Shown here: positions 48,827 through 57,899 of the stretch, piece by piece
Layout of the letters: every line of letters starts with the position of its first letter
Position numbering within the stretch: position 1 is the first letter of the stretch
DNA from: Pseudobdellovibrionaceae bacterium
GTDB lineage: Bacteria > Bdellovibrionota > FAC87 > UBA2466 > JACKAF01
Direction of reading: 5' to 3'
Assembly (NCBI GenBank): GCA_020635235.1
Contig: JACKAF010000006.1
Coordinates: 51,322 to 115,321 of the forward strand
DNA length: 64,000 nt
Translations under genes and position numbers: made by a program
The notes under the pieces: generated by a model
What the model was told of the DNA's origin: nothing
What the model saw: only the letters and a program-made list of their open reading frames with translations
Database searches by the model: none

Positions 48827-50445
48827 AGTTTGAGATCGTAAAAAATGGTCGCGTAGTCGATGTACGCGACTTGGCAGAAGGGTCCCACAAGGTGGGGCGT
48901 GCCAAGGACTGCGATCTCGTTCTGCCCTCGCCGCAGATTTCAAAGCAGCACGCGCTCATCGTGGTGAAAGGGAATAAGGCTGCCATTGTGGATTTAGGGT
49001 CTTCCAACGGAGTTTTTGTGAACGGCGTGTTGGTTCGAAAACAACGCATCCGATCCGGAGACGATGTAGTCATTGCCGACTACCACATCCGCTTGGGGAG
49101 TGCGCGTTCTAAGGTTTCGCCGCAGGTGCCTGGAGACGCCGCGAACGCACCCGCTATGCCTGAGATGGAGTTTGGACTGGATGGGGCCGCCGCGTTTCAG
49201 GCCCAGCCGCTTGTGGATGCCTTCCAGGCTGCCGTCCCGGAAACCCCGGCGCCAGAATTTACTCCCCAGGAAAAACTGATGCTGATGATGGATGAGAAAG
49301 TGCTCTCACCCTTCTACGGCGTGATGAAGTCCGTCGACTGGCGGATGTTGATGGTCGCTATTCTAGGCGGGGGTTTTCTGCTTGCGGTGGCCGCGACGGT
49401 CTTTTCAGTTTTGCCTTGGGGGCAGGAAATTGCGACGCGTGAGGCGCTAAAACGCGCTCACACGGTAATTAGCCAAGTCGTTCGTGAAAATTACCGGGTG
49501 CTCAGCAAAACAGGTGATTTCACCAAACTGTCGGTGGCGGCAGGAGAGAGCGAAGTAGGTATGCTGGCGGTTGCGATTGTGGATCCGCGGGCAAACACCA
49601 TCATTGCACCGACTAAACTGCTCAACAAATCCATCACTGATCCACGTTACCTGCTTGCGATTGAAGACATCAAAAGAAATGGAAAAGAGTTGGTAGATAT
49701 CGAAAAAGGTGACGGCGTGTACGTGGTAGCACAGCCCATATCGTTGTACTCCAAGGACACCAATGCGCCGGAGCTTTCCGCTATTGTGATTGCAGACTTT
49801 GAAATTCCCAGGGGAATCCACGCCGTCTATGAGCCGCTCGTACGTGCGGTGCTCTTCGCGATCCTGCTGGTGATTGTGGGCTTTTACATGATCACGAAGA
49901 TGATCTCGCACCCTATTGTACAGCTCAATGATCAATTAGACGCTGCCCTTAAAGGCGACAACGTGAACATTGCGTGCGATTACAAATTTCCTGAGCTCGA
50001 AAATCTGGCTCAGGTTGTGAATTTTACGGTCACCCGAATGAAACAGTCTGCTGGAGAGGGAGTGCTCTCTCAGGACGATAGTGAATTGCAGAATCAGGCT
50101 TATGAGCGTGCCATCCAGGGTGTGGATCAAGCGACCAGCGATGCCCTATTGCTCTTGGATCGAGAAAAGAAAATTGTTTTCGTGGGAAATGTGGCGGAAG
50201 AACTTCTGTCGATTCGGTCGCAATATTCCCTTGGCAAGAATATTTCAGACGCGACTTCCGACTCCGCTTTTGCGGGAACGGTGATTGATTTGATCGAACG
50301 TGTCTTGGGATCGTTGGGTGAGACGGCGCAAGCGGAACTGGAGGTCAACGGGACCATGCGCAACGTCGTAGCCGTCGGGCACAAGAATTCTGACGGAAGC
50401 ATCCATTATGTTTTGGTTACGGTGAAAATGAATGAGCAAGCATAG
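48817..50445 (+). CDS. FHA-sensor protein: FHA, two membrane helices with sensor domain, HAMP, PAS-like end
   Basis: Residues 1-95 are an FHA domain with the phosphothreonine-binding set (GRAKDCDLVL, SKQHALIVV, LGSSNGVFVNG). After a proline/alanine linker, VDWRMLMVAILGGGFLLAVAATVFSVLPWG is a membrane helix, followed by about 150 residues of extracytoplasmic sensor fold (VISQVVRENYRVL, VAIVDPRANTIIAP, GVYVVAQPI), a second helix (LVRAVLFAILLVIVGFYMITKMI), a HAMP-like segment (SHPIVQLNDQLDAALKGDN) and a PAS-like end (SDALLLLDREKKIVFVGNVAEELL, VLVTVKM). No kinase, cyclase or methyl-acceptor domain follows, so the signal must leave by protein contact. Start GTG 48817 or TTG 48823 (overlap with the DUF192 stop). 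Part of the tadC operon. Confidence 0.85.
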   Translation: MGLKFEIVKNGRVVDVRDLAEGSHKVGRAKDCDLVLPSPQISKQHALIVVKGNKAAIVDLGSSNGVFVNGVLVRKQRIRSGDDVVIADYHIRLGSARSKVSPQVPGDAANAPAMPEMEFGLDGAAAFQAQPLVDAFQAAVPETPAPEFTPQEKLMLMMDEKVLSPFYGVMKSVDWRMLMVAILGGGFLLAVAATVFSVLPWGQEIATREALKRAHTVISQVVRENYRVLSKTGDFTKLSVAAGESEVGMLAVAIVDPRANTIIAPTKLLNKSITDPRYLLAIEDIKRNGKELVDIEKGDGVYVVAQPISLYSKDTNAPELSAIVIADFEIPRGIHAVYEPLVRAVLFAILLVIVGFYMITKMISHPIVQLNDQLDAALKGDNVNIACDYKFPELENLAQVVNFTVTRMKQSAGEGVLSQDDSELQNQAYERAIQGVDQATSDALLLLDREKKIVFVGNVAEELLSIRSQYSLGKNISDATSDSAFAGTVIDLIERVLGSLGETAQAELEVNGTMRNVVAVGHKNSDGSIHYVLVTVKMNEQA

Positions 50446-51493
50446 CTTAGTCGCCGACAATCAGGGCGTGTCCTTTTTGGAACAGGTCGTTGGACCTGGC
50501 AAGGGACGTGTGTTTGAAATGGTAGCGCAGAGTCTTACCATTGGGCGAAGTGATGACAATGACATTGTCATTCCGAGCAATTCTGTCTCTCGTAACCACG
50601 CTCTAGTGGAAATACAAGAGGGCGGCCACGTTACGATTCGGGATAACGGCAGCAAGAACGGAATTCTGGTTAATGGCAACCTCGTGCGTGAATCTCCCTT
50701 GGCAAACGGGGATATTGTGCAGGTAGGGGACTTCGCTTTTAGGTTTAACAACCCGATGGCGGCAGAACCCATCGCTGCGCCGGCAGCAGCCGTCGCAGTG
50801 GCTCCCGCAGCGGAAATTGGTTTGGGCTCGATAGGCCTTGGTGGCGGTAAAACGAAGATAAAGGGCCCGCCCAGCAGACGCCCGCTGATTTACGGTGTGG
50901 CGGCGCTTGTGATTGGCGGAATGTATTTTCTTCAGGAGCCAGATCCGAATGCGCCCGTAAAAGAGGCCATTAAAGCCAAGATCGAGCAGTCGGCACCTAC
51001 TTCAGAAATTACCAAGCGCCCTTATCTGGAAAATCTGGATCCTACAAAAGCCAAGGACCCAACGGTTGGCATCGGAGGCCTGGATGATCCAGCCAAGTCC
51101 AGCGCTGAAATAGCGCTCGAGAAGATGGATTTCAAAAGCGACTCCGCCAAGGAGGCCGAGCAATATTTTCGTAAGGGACGTAGGGAGTACCTCAACCATA
51201 GTTTGCAGAGGGCGATCCAATTTTTCAAAACAGCCCTGACATTCGATCGTGGCCACGGCCTTGCCCAATTTTATCTGCAGCTCAGCATTGCAGAAGCGGA
51301 AAAAGAAGCGTCGAAGCATTTTGAGATGGGGGTGAAGTACTTTGATTCGCTCCAATATGAGCGAGCTATCTATCACTTTACGCAGGTTCAGCAGATGTTA
51401 GCGCATCGGCCGAATCACGAGATGGTACCAAAAGCGCGCAAGTACATCGCGGTTGGACAGACCCGGTTGCGGGCGGCGGAGCTTTACCCATGA
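50432..51493 (+). CDS. FHA-domain protein with membrane helix and TPR-like tail
   Basis: FHA at about residues 15-105 (TIGRSDDNDIVIPSNSVSRNHALVEI, RDNGSKNGILVNGN). An alanine-rich linker precedes one helix (PLIYGVAALVIGGMYFL) after the basic KGPPSRR, so the FHA is cytoplasmic and the rest is outside the membrane. The C-terminal 120 residues (EAEQYFRKGRREYLNHSLQRAIQFFKTALTFDRGHGLAQFYLQLSIAEAEKEASKHFEMGVKYFDSLQYERAIYHFTQVQQML) are tetratricopeptide repeats. Overlaps the upstream FHA gene by 14 bp and the next by 4. Confidence 0.88.
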   Translation: MSKHSLVADNQGVSFLEQVVGPGKGRVFEMVAQSLTIGRSDDNDIVIPSNSVSRNHALVEIQEGGHVTIRDNGSKNGILVNGNLVRESPLANGDIVQVGDFAFRFNNPMAAEPIAAPAAAVAVAPAAEIGLGSIGLGGGKTKIKGPPSRRPLIYGVAALVIGGMYFLQEPDPNAPVKEAIKAKIEQSAPTSEITKRPYLENLDPTKAKDPTVGIGGLDDPAKSSAEIALEKMDFKSDSAKEAEQYFRKGRREYLNHSLQRAIQFFKTALTFDRGHGLAQFYLQLSIAEAEKEASKHFEMGVKYFDSLQYERAIYHFTQVQQMLAHRPNHEMVPKARKYIAVGQTRLRAAELYP

Positions 51494-53706
51494 AGGTAAA
51501 AGTAAAAGTATTTGAAAATGAAATGGAGCGCCTCTCGAAAGAGTTCGAAGAGGGGACGTACCTCATTGGACGCGGGGATACGTGTGACATTGTTCTGGAG
51601 AGCCAGAGCATCAGTCGCCAGCATGCAGAGCTGCGCGTGACAGACTCCGCGGTGTACCTGACCAACCAGAGCTCCAGCGGAAAGATTTTTGTAAATGGAA
51701 GTTCCATTGAAACCGTGGAGCTTACGAGTGGGGACCAGTTTGATATTGGTGGCTACCGCATCATGGTGCTAATGGGCACGATGGCGCGAACGCAGCACTC
51801 GAAAGTGGAACCCGTCCTTTCTGAAGAACCCATCATGAGCCCCGCGATGGATAACCCAGAGGAACTTGGGAACGCCCCGGTTCTGGAGATGGAAAACCCG
51901 GATGGGGGCTTCGCACCTCTGGAAGATCCGTTTGCGGATCAGCCCGTGCCGCAGTCTGAAGGCTCGGCGGCTCTGGCCATACAGGATCCTATGGAGAGTC
52001 CCGAAGAAGCTCCGCTGTCCCAGCCGGAATTGGTGCCTGATTCAATGGAGAGCGGCACCTCGATTGGGATGGGTGAGACTCAAGTCCAGGCCAAACCTCT
52101 AGTCGCTAAACTCAAATTCGAAGATGGGCCTCGCGATGGGGAAGAACTGCTGCTCGAAACCTACGAAGTCACCTTTGGCCGTAGCAAGAAGGCGGACGTT
52201 TTCATCGATGACGATAAGTTGTCTCGCATTCATGCCAAGATTTCGCGTGTGGGGATGGGTTACCGCCTGGTCGACATGGGAAGCCGGAACGGAACCTATG
52301 TAAATGGCATGCGCGTATTGGAGCATCCGTTAAATAGCTATGATGTCATTTCCATCGGGCGATCGAAGATTAACTTCCTTATTCACGAAATAATTGCGGA
52401 GGATCCGTTAGAGGCCTCCCACGTCGCGGCGTTGACCGGATCGGGAGTGGAACAGACACGTTCGGTTCAACTCACACCCTCGCGCCAGGCACAAATCATT
52501 GAACTGCAGCAGCAGCAGGCCCAACAACCCGCGATGGGGATGCAGCCGCCGACGGCGCCCCCGGGCTCGTTACTTTCACGTTTTCCGAATTTTGGCCGGG
52601 ACAAGAAAAGCACGCCTCTCACAAAGATGCTCCTCGCGGCGCTGATTGCGCTTGCGGTAGTGCTGGTAATCAGCCCGGATGAAAAGCCAAAGCCCAAAGC
52701 GGAGACTGCCGCGACGACTCCGGGACAGGTCCCGGGCGCGACGACACCCAAAGCCGATGCGGGCACGCCGACAACTCTACCCCCGTCGATGCCACAGGAG
52801 TACTTTGAGCTCTCACCTGAAAACCAGCGAGCTTTGGAAGGCCATTACCGATCCGCTATTCGGGCGGCAGAGACTGAAAAGTACGACGAAGCGGTCTTTC
52901 ACCTGAGCAAAGTACATGACCTTGTGCCTTACTATAAGCAGTCTCGAGACATGCTTGAGATGTACGAGCGCAAGGTGAAGGAAAAGGAAATTGCCGAAGC
53001 CGAAGTAAAAGCCAAGAGAGACGACAAGCAGGATTTGGCTATTTACCTTGAAGAAGGCATTGAGTATTTGCGATTGGGTGATTTCGATCGTGCGGCAGAG
53101 AGCTTCAACTCAGCCATTGTGGTGGATCCTAATAACGAAACCGCACGCAAGGGTTTGCGGGCGGCGGACCTAAAGATTCGTGACTTGCAACAGGTTCCTC
53201 CCGAGCAGGATCCGGAAATGGATAAGCGCAAGCAGGTGATCGAGCTTTTCCAAAAAGCCGTGGCCGCTTTCGCGAACAAAAGCTACTCGGAAGCGATCAA
53301 CACCGCCGAGGAAATCCGTAAGATACAGCTGCAAGGTGATACGCAGTACCTTAATGAGGCGAAGCAGATTATCGATCGAGCCCGCATGCTCCAGAAGGAA
53401 GAGTTTGAGCCCTTCCTTATCCAGGCCAAAGAAAAGTATGCGGAGGCGGACTACAACGCCAGCCGCGATTTATGCGAGGAAATGGTCAAGCGCGATCCGA
53501 ACTATGGGGACGCTCAAGAATGTTTACTTAAGGCCAAACGTCAGCTCAATCGACTTGCTAAAGAAGCCTATGTACACGGTTATATTCTAGAGAGCATGAA
53601 CAAGATAGACGATGCCAAGCAATACTGGATGCGCGCCAAGAATTATGTACGCAAGGGCGATGAGTACTACGATAAGGTTATTAAGAAGCTAGAGTACTAC
53701 GAATAG
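51490..53706 (+). CDS. double-FHA protein with membrane helix and TPR repeats (738 aa)
   Basis: Two FHA domains: residues 1-95 (LIGRGDTCDIVLESQSISRQHAEL, then QSSSGKIFVNG, where the usual SxNG is changed) and about 200-310 (TFGRSKKADVFIDDDKLSRIHAKI, DMGSRNGTYVNG, intact). A glutamine/proline linker, then one helix (MLLAALIALAVVLVI) at about 380, a proline/threonine stretch, and 300 residues of TPR and coiled coil (YRSAIRAAETEKYDEAVFHLSKVHDLVPYY, EGIEYLRLGDFDRAAESFNSAIVVDPNNETA, KEKYAEADYNASRDLCEEMVKRDPNYGDAQECLLKAKRQL). So two phosphopeptide readers face the cytoplasm and a scaffold faces the periplasm. Last gene of the tadC operon; its end overlaps the O-mannosyltransferase gene by 18 bp, convergent. 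Confidence 0.9.
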   Translation: MKVKVKVFENEMERLSKEFEEGTYLIGRGDTCDIVLESQSISRQHAELRVTDSAVYLTNQSSSGKIFVNGSSIETVELTSGDQFDIGGYRIMVLMGTMARTQHSKVEPVLSEEPIMSPAMDNPEELGNAPVLEMENPDGGFAPLEDPFADQPVPQSEGSAALAIQDPMESPEEAPLSQPELVPDSMESGTSIGMGETQVQAKPLVAKLKFEDGPRDGEELLLETYEVTFGRSKKADVFIDDDKLSRIHAKISRVGMGYRLVDMGSRNGTYVNGMRVLEHPLNSYDVISIGRSKINFLIHEIIAEDPLEASHVAALTGSGVEQTRSVQLTPSRQAQIIELQQQQAQQPAMGMQPPTAPPGSLLSRFPNFGRDKKSTPLTKMLLAALIALAVVLVISPDEKPKPKAETAATTPGQVPGATTPKADAGTPTTLPPSMPQEYFELSPENQRALEGHYRSAIRAAETEKYDEAVFHLSKVHDLVPYYKQSRDMLEMYERKVKEKEIAEAEVKAKRDDKQDLAIYLEEGIEYLRLGDFDRAAESFNSAIVVDPNNETARKGLRAADLKIRDLQQVPPEQDPEMDKRKQVIELFQKAVAAFANKSYSEAINTAEEIRKIQLQGDTQYLNEAKQIIDRARMLQKEEFEPFLIQAKEKYAEADYNASRDLCEEMVKRDPNYGDAQECLLKAKRQLNRLAKEAYVHGYILESMNKIDDAKQYWMRAKNYVRKGDEYYDKVIKKLEYYE

Positions 53707-55035
53707 AAACCGCAGTAAGCTGTGGTGCCAGCCGAACGATACGAATCCAAAGGTCAGCGGACTCACTAAGACAAATCCAAGAACGACACTCGCCAACAAC
53801 ACTCTATACGTCTTGCCTTGATGCGCAGGTCCCCCTTGGGCGAAGAAACCTACCGAATCCAGCCACGTAGTGACCGCCACGACTCCGAAAACCAGAGCGG
53901 TAAGGTAGTGGTACATAAACAGTACGCGGTTTACAAAAATGTAAGGCGCAAAAGCCGCAAAGTAAGCGGCGAGCGGTATCCACAAGTAGCGTGCGCTTTG
54001 TCTTGGGTGCGGAGCTGCAATGAGTCCAAAGTGGGCAAGAATAAGGTAGCAAAGTAACCCAACGAAAAAGAAGCTACTGCCCCACCATACCACCGGGTTT
54101 CCCAGGAAATATATCCGTTTGCCACCGTTGGCCCAATAGTAGATGGGGTTCTTCATGAGTGGCCACTGCCACCACCGGCTTCCGTCTTGATGTTTTTTGC
54201 CTAGGTTTACATTGCTCGCAAGCATGCGTTGGTGGGTTGTTGCCGTGTCTTGGAAGAATTTTCCTTGTGGCTTAAAAAAGCGATCGCCGTTTCCGGGGAG
54301 TCCCAAAAGATGGAAATGCAGAAACCACCCTGCCGCGTAAACCGTCAGCGCCACTACCCCAACACCCGAGATCATTTTCAAAAAGCCTACCGAGTGACGT
54401 CGTACCAGAGGGTTAGCCACGCGCCAGATGATCAGTCCAAGAATGAACAAAACGACGAGTCCGGTGAACTTAGTCCCAATCGCAAGGCCTGCCAGAGTGC
54501 CACTCAGCGTGAGGAAGAAAGATCGGCGAGCCAGTGAGTGGGCCCGCATATACGCCATCAGACTAACGAGGGCGCCCAGGATGGTGCCCACCAAGATAGT
54601 ATCCAGGCTGATAAATCGGCTTTGCACTAAAACTGCGTTGTCCAATAAAAGCGCAAACCCACCCATAAAGGCGCCAGCACTCGTGACTCCAAGCTGCCCA
54701 AGCAAAATATACACAAGGACAGGAATCATGGCGCCGGCGAGGGCGGGGAGAAAGCGCAGTCCAAACAGGCCCGGACCGTTGTAGTTTTCGCCAATTTTCG
54801 AGAACCTGTATTGTCCTTTGTAGCCCATCGCCTTCGCGGAGCCGGCGATAAGCAGCTTCGCGTGGGGCGGGTGGATGTCGAAAAAGCGTTGTCCCGTGCA
54901 ACAATAGGCAGTAACAAATTTTCCGAAATGGAATTCATCGAAGATTACTTGCTTTGGGCTCGTGAGACCTAGGAAATGGAGGGCGAAGCTAGCGGCCGCA
55001 AGACCCCATAACCACTTTTTTCGTACAGGTTCCAC
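53689..55035 (-). CDS. protein O-mannosyltransferase (GT39/PMT family)
   Basis: A polytopic membrane enzyme that moves a sugar from a polyprenyl phosphate carrier to Ser/Thr of exported proteins. It has the PMT signature near the start (FDEFHFGKFVTAYCCTGQRFFDIHPPHAKLLIA, with the catalytic DE pair), several helices (LARRSFFLTLSGTLAGLAIGTKFTGLVVLFILGLIIWRV), the periplasmic block MLASNVNLGKKHQDGSRWWQWPLMKNPIYYWANGGKRIYFLGNPVVWWG that matches the PMT C-terminal part, and ends in helices. I start at GTG 55035 which shares a base with the stop of the GT2 gene (TAGTG); a TTG 48 bases earlier is open but would lie inside that gene. It is paired with the sugar-lipid synthase, and the two probably form one glycosylation system. 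Confidence 0.86.
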   Translation of the reverse strand: MEPVRKKWLWGLAAASFALHFLGLTSPKQVIFDEFHFGKFVTAYCCTGQRFFDIHPPHAKLLIAGSAKAMGYKGQYRFSKIGENYNGPGLFGLRFLPALAGAMIPVLVYILLGQLGVTSAGAFMGGFALLLDNAVLVQSRFISLDTILVGTILGALVSLMAYMRAHSLARRSFFLTLSGTLAGLAIGTKFTGLVVLFILGLIIWRVANPLVRRHSVGFLKMISGVGVVALTVYAAGWFLHFHLLGLPGNGDRFFKPQGKFFQDTATTHQRMLASNVNLGKKHQDGSRWWQWPLMKNPIYYWANGGKRIYFLGNPVVWWGSSFFFVGLLCYLILAHFGLIAAPHPRQSARYLWIPLAAYFAAFAPYIFVNRVLFMYHYLTALVFGVVAVTTWLDSVGFFAQGGPAHQGKTYRVLLASVVLGFVLVSPLTFGFVSFGWHHSLLRFLFVVL

Positions 55036-56063
55036 TATTTGTGCCCCGTTTTTTCTAATGTAGGTTGCGAGCCCTTTGGGCAAAGGCGTTCCTTCAGAAC
55101 ATAGAGGGGGCGCTGCTGAACCTCCCGGTAAATGCGCCCCACGTACTCTCCCAGCAGTCCTAAGGTAAAAAGCTGCACGCCACCGATTAGGAACAAACCG
55201 CTGGTTAAGAGCGCGTAACCCTGAAATGGGATGTTATGAATAAACTTGGCATAGACGACGTGTGCGGCAATGGTGAGACTAAGCAGCGTGGCTGCAAACC
55301 CGGCCAGCGTGGCAAGGCGAAGCGGCGCCCCGCTGATACCGCAAATCGCATCAAAGGCCAAATTCGCACGCTTGAAAAAATTGTACTTCGTTTTTCCTGA
55401 AAATCTCTTGTCTCGATCAAATAGCACTGCCTTCTGCCGGTAGCCAGACCAAAAGGTAAGACCGCGCACGTAACGATTGCGTTCCGGAAACTCCTTGAAG
55501 GATGCCACTACTTTTTCGTCCATGAGTCGGAAGTCGCCGGTGTTCACCGGCATGTTCACTTTGGAAAGTGCCCGGAATGCGTAGTAAAAAATGGAGCTCG
55601 TAAAACGAACGTTCAGGGGCTCGTTCTTTCGAGAACGGCGCTGTCCGTAAACGACGTCATAGCCGTTCTTCCACTGCTCATACATTTCTAGTAGCACTTC
55701 CGGGGGATCTTGAAGATCGGCGTCGATAATGGCGACAGTCTGTCCCGAGGCATTGTGTAACCCGCATGATGTCGCGGCCTCGTGTCCGAAGTTTCTGCTA
55801 AAAAAGAAGGCGCCAATGCGATGATCTTCGGCGCTCAGCGCGCGGATAATGGAGGCCGAGTTGTCGGTGCTTCCGTCATCCACGAAAAGAATCTCGAAGC
55901 TACCAATCTTGGTGAGCACCCGTGAGAGCCGTTCGTAGAGAGGGTTGAGATTTGTTTCTTCGTTGTAGACGGGTACCACGACCGAGATGGCCACCCGCCC
56001 GGTGTCGAGCTCACGGGTGGACTTGGGGCGCACCAGTCGGAAATTGTGCCTACGAGAGTCCAT
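55035..56063 (-). CDS. GT2 polyprenyl-phosphate sugar synthase (DPM1/GtrB-like) with two membrane helices
   Basis: Makes polyprenyl-phosphate mannose or glucose from a nucleotide sugar on the cytoplasmic face. GT2 domain: SVVVPVYNEETNLNPLYERL, ILFVDDGSTDNSASII, FFSRNFGHEAATSCGLHNASGQTVAIIDADLQDPPEVL (DxD motif region), VYGQRRSRKNEPLN, NTGDFRLMDEKVV and ERNRYVRGLTFWSGY. Two helices close the protein (FAATLLSLTIAAHVVYAKF and LLTSGLFLIGGVQLFTLGLLGEY), typical of GtrB/ArnC types. The product is the donor needed by the O-mannosyltransferase immediately downstream (one-base overlap). Confidence 0.93.
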   Translation of the reverse strand: MDSRRHNFRLVRPKSTRELDTGRVAISVVVPVYNEETNLNPLYERLSRVLTKIGSFEILFVDDGSTDNSASIIRALSAEDHRIGAFFFSRNFGHEAATSCGLHNASGQTVAIIDADLQDPPEVLLEMYEQWKNGYDVVYGQRRSRKNEPLNVRFTSSIFYYAFRALSKVNMPVNTGDFRLMDEKVVASFKEFPERNRYVRGLTFWSGYRQKAVLFDRDKRFSGKTKYNFFKRANLAFDAICGISGAPLRLATLAGFAATLLSLTIAAHVVYAKFIHNIPFQGYALLTSGLFLIGGVQLFTLGLLGEYVGRIYREVQQRPLYVLKERLCPKGSQPTLEKTGHK

Positions 56064-56165
56064 AAAAAAATGAGTAATTACAAATACTTAAAATGAGCTG
56101 TTTGACGCATGTCTCCATTTATCTTATCGGCATAGCGTCAAGTGGAGTTGAGATTGGAAGTAGGC

Positions 56166-56194
56166 GGCCCGACTGCTGTTTTAGGCAGCCGGGC
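56166..56194 (-). terminator. weak stem-loop after the aldehyde dehydrogenase gene
   Basis: GCCCGACTGC / GCAGCCGGGC, ten base pairs with one A-C mismatch and an 8-nt T-rich loop, 28 bp past the aldehyde dehydrogenase stop. No clear T run follows on the minus strand. Confidence 0.35.
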
Positions 56195-56221
56195 GCCGAA
56201 GATTAGATTGCTTGGAGTGCG

Positions 56222-57667
56222 TTAGTCGAGTGAAACCCACACGCTCTTTACTTGCGTGTAGAGCTCCAAGGCGTATTCGCCCAGCTCGCGCCCGAAACCG
56301 CTTTGTTTGTAGCCTCCAAACGGAGAAGCCGCATCGAAGCAGTTATAGCAGTTCACCCATACGGTTCCTGCCTTGATATCACGGGCCAAGCGGTGGGCTT
56401 TCCCGATGTCACGCGACCACACACCGGCCGAGAGGCCATAGATGGTTTTGTTGGCGCGTTCCTTCAGATCGTCCATGTCTTTGAACGAAAGAGCGGAAAC
56501 GACCGGCCCAAAGATCTCTTCCTTAATGATGGTCAAGTCATCGCTCGGGCAATCAAAAACGGTGGGCTTGATGAAGTAGCCCTTGTCCCGTGCGCGCTCT
56601 CCACCCGAAAGCACTTTGGCGCCTTCCGCTTTTCCTTTTTCAATGTAGCCGAGAATTTTTTGGAACTGCTCATCTGAAACTTGTGCGCCCATCTGGGTTT
56701 TTCGATCCAGCGGATCTCCAACAACTAGGCTGTCGGCTTCTTTTTTAAGCTTATCGAGAAACTTATCCCGGACCGATTCTTCTACGAAAAGTCGGGAACC
56801 GGCGCAGCAGACTTCTCCCTGATTAAAGAAGATACCGCGTAGGGTGCCTGCAACGGCAGCATCCAAATCCGCGTCAGCAAATACGACGTTGGGCGCCTTG
56901 CCACCGAGTTCAAGCGATACGCGCTTCAAGTTCGACTGGGCTGCCATTCCCATGATGAGTTTGCCAACTTCCGTGGAGCCCGTGAAAGCCACTTTGTCCA
57001 CATCCGGATGCATCGCAAGCGCGGCGCCGGCAGTTGGGCCAAAGCCTGGCAAAATGTTTACCACGCCTTGAGGGAGACCCGCTTCCAAAAGAATTTCACC
57101 CAAGCGCAGAGCTGTAAACGGAGTTTGCTCTGCCGGCTTCAAGACAACGGTGCAACCTGTTGCGAGCGCTGGTCCCAATTTCCAAGCGGCCATCAGAAGC
57201 GGAAAGTTCCAAGGTATGATCTGTGCCACGACTCCCGCAGGCTCGCGCAGAGTGTAGTTCAAGAAGTTACCGTTTACCGGGATTGTTTCGCCGTGGATTT
57301 TGTCGGCAAGGCCAGCGTAGTACTCAAAGCAGTCGATCGTAAGCGGCAAATCTGCGCCCAAGGTTTCGTTAATGGGCTTACCGTTATTCAGAGTTTCAAG
57401 CTCTGCCAATTCTTCTTTGTGCTTATCGAGTAAAGCGGCAATGCGGTGAAGAATACGCCCTCGATCCCGTGCCGACATGGTTTTCCATGGACCTTCTTCA
57501 AAGGCACGGCGCGCCGCTCTTACCGCCGCGTCTACATCGGCCTTGTCGGCCTCGGCCACTGTTCCTAGCTTTTCTTCCGTTGCCGGGTTGATGACGTCGA
57601 AGGTCTTGCCGCTCTGGGCTTCGTACCATTCGTTGTTAATAAGTAGCTTCCCTGTTCTGAGTGCCAT
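56222..57667 (-). CDS. NAD(P)-dependent aldehyde dehydrogenase
   Basis: Oxidises an aldehyde to the acid. Canonical ALDH blocks: IIPWNFPLLMAAWKLGPALATGCTVVLKPAEQTPFTAL (cofactor), FTGSTEVGKLI, VSLELGGKAPNVVFADADLDAAV (general base Glu), GIFFNQGEVCCAGSRLFVEESV (catalytic Cys pair; the second of the two Cys in VCCAGS is at the usual nucleophile position) and EEIFGPVVSALSF. 481 residues is the standard length. Closest by reading to the phenylacetaldehyde/betaine aldehyde group (FDAASPFGGYKQSGFGRELGEYALELYTQVKSVWV). AAAGGTAGG precedes the ATG. No pathway partners lie beside it. Confidence 0.95.
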   Translation of the reverse strand: MALRTGKLLINNEWYEAQSGKTFDVINPATEEKLGTVAEADKADVDAAVRAARRAFEEGPWKTMSARDRGRILHRIAALLDKHKEELAELETLNNGKPINETLGADLPLTIDCFEYYAGLADKIHGETIPVNGNFLNYTLREPAGVVAQIIPWNFPLLMAAWKLGPALATGCTVVLKPAEQTPFTALRLGEILLEAGLPQGVVNILPGFGPTAGAALAMHPDVDKVAFTGSTEVGKLIMGMAAQSNLKRVSLELGGKAPNVVFADADLDAAVAGTLRGIFFNQGEVCCAGSRLFVEESVRDKFLDKLKKEADSLVVGDPLDRKTQMGAQVSDEQFQKILGYIEKGKAEGAKVLSGGERARDKGYFIKPTVFDCPSDDLTIIKEEIFGPVVSALSFKDMDDLKERANKTIYGLSAGVWSRDIGKAHRLARDIKAGTVWVNCYNCFDAASPFGGYKQSGFGRELGEYALELYTQVKSVWVSLD

Positions 57668-57899
57668 CGCAAACCTACCTTTCCAATTCCTACTGAGACT
57701 CCTGCCTTTACATTCTTTAAAAACACACCTTTCCTCCGCCAGCGCTCCAAAGTCAACCCAAGGCGGTGACGCTGTGGGTTGTATTATTGCGTCTACAGGT
57801 GTTAACGCCTACGCGGGACTTTCCCACCGCATTGCCAAAAATGCGGTATCGTTATGGAAGCAGCACCAAATCAAGAATTACCTTCATTGGAGAGGCCCT

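Noticed and set aside
57780..57830. TATTAT and the imperfect palindrome GGTGTTAACGCC before the thioredoxin operon as promoter/operator
   Set aside because: No -35 at a usable distance and only one copy of the palindrome; too weak to list as a feature.
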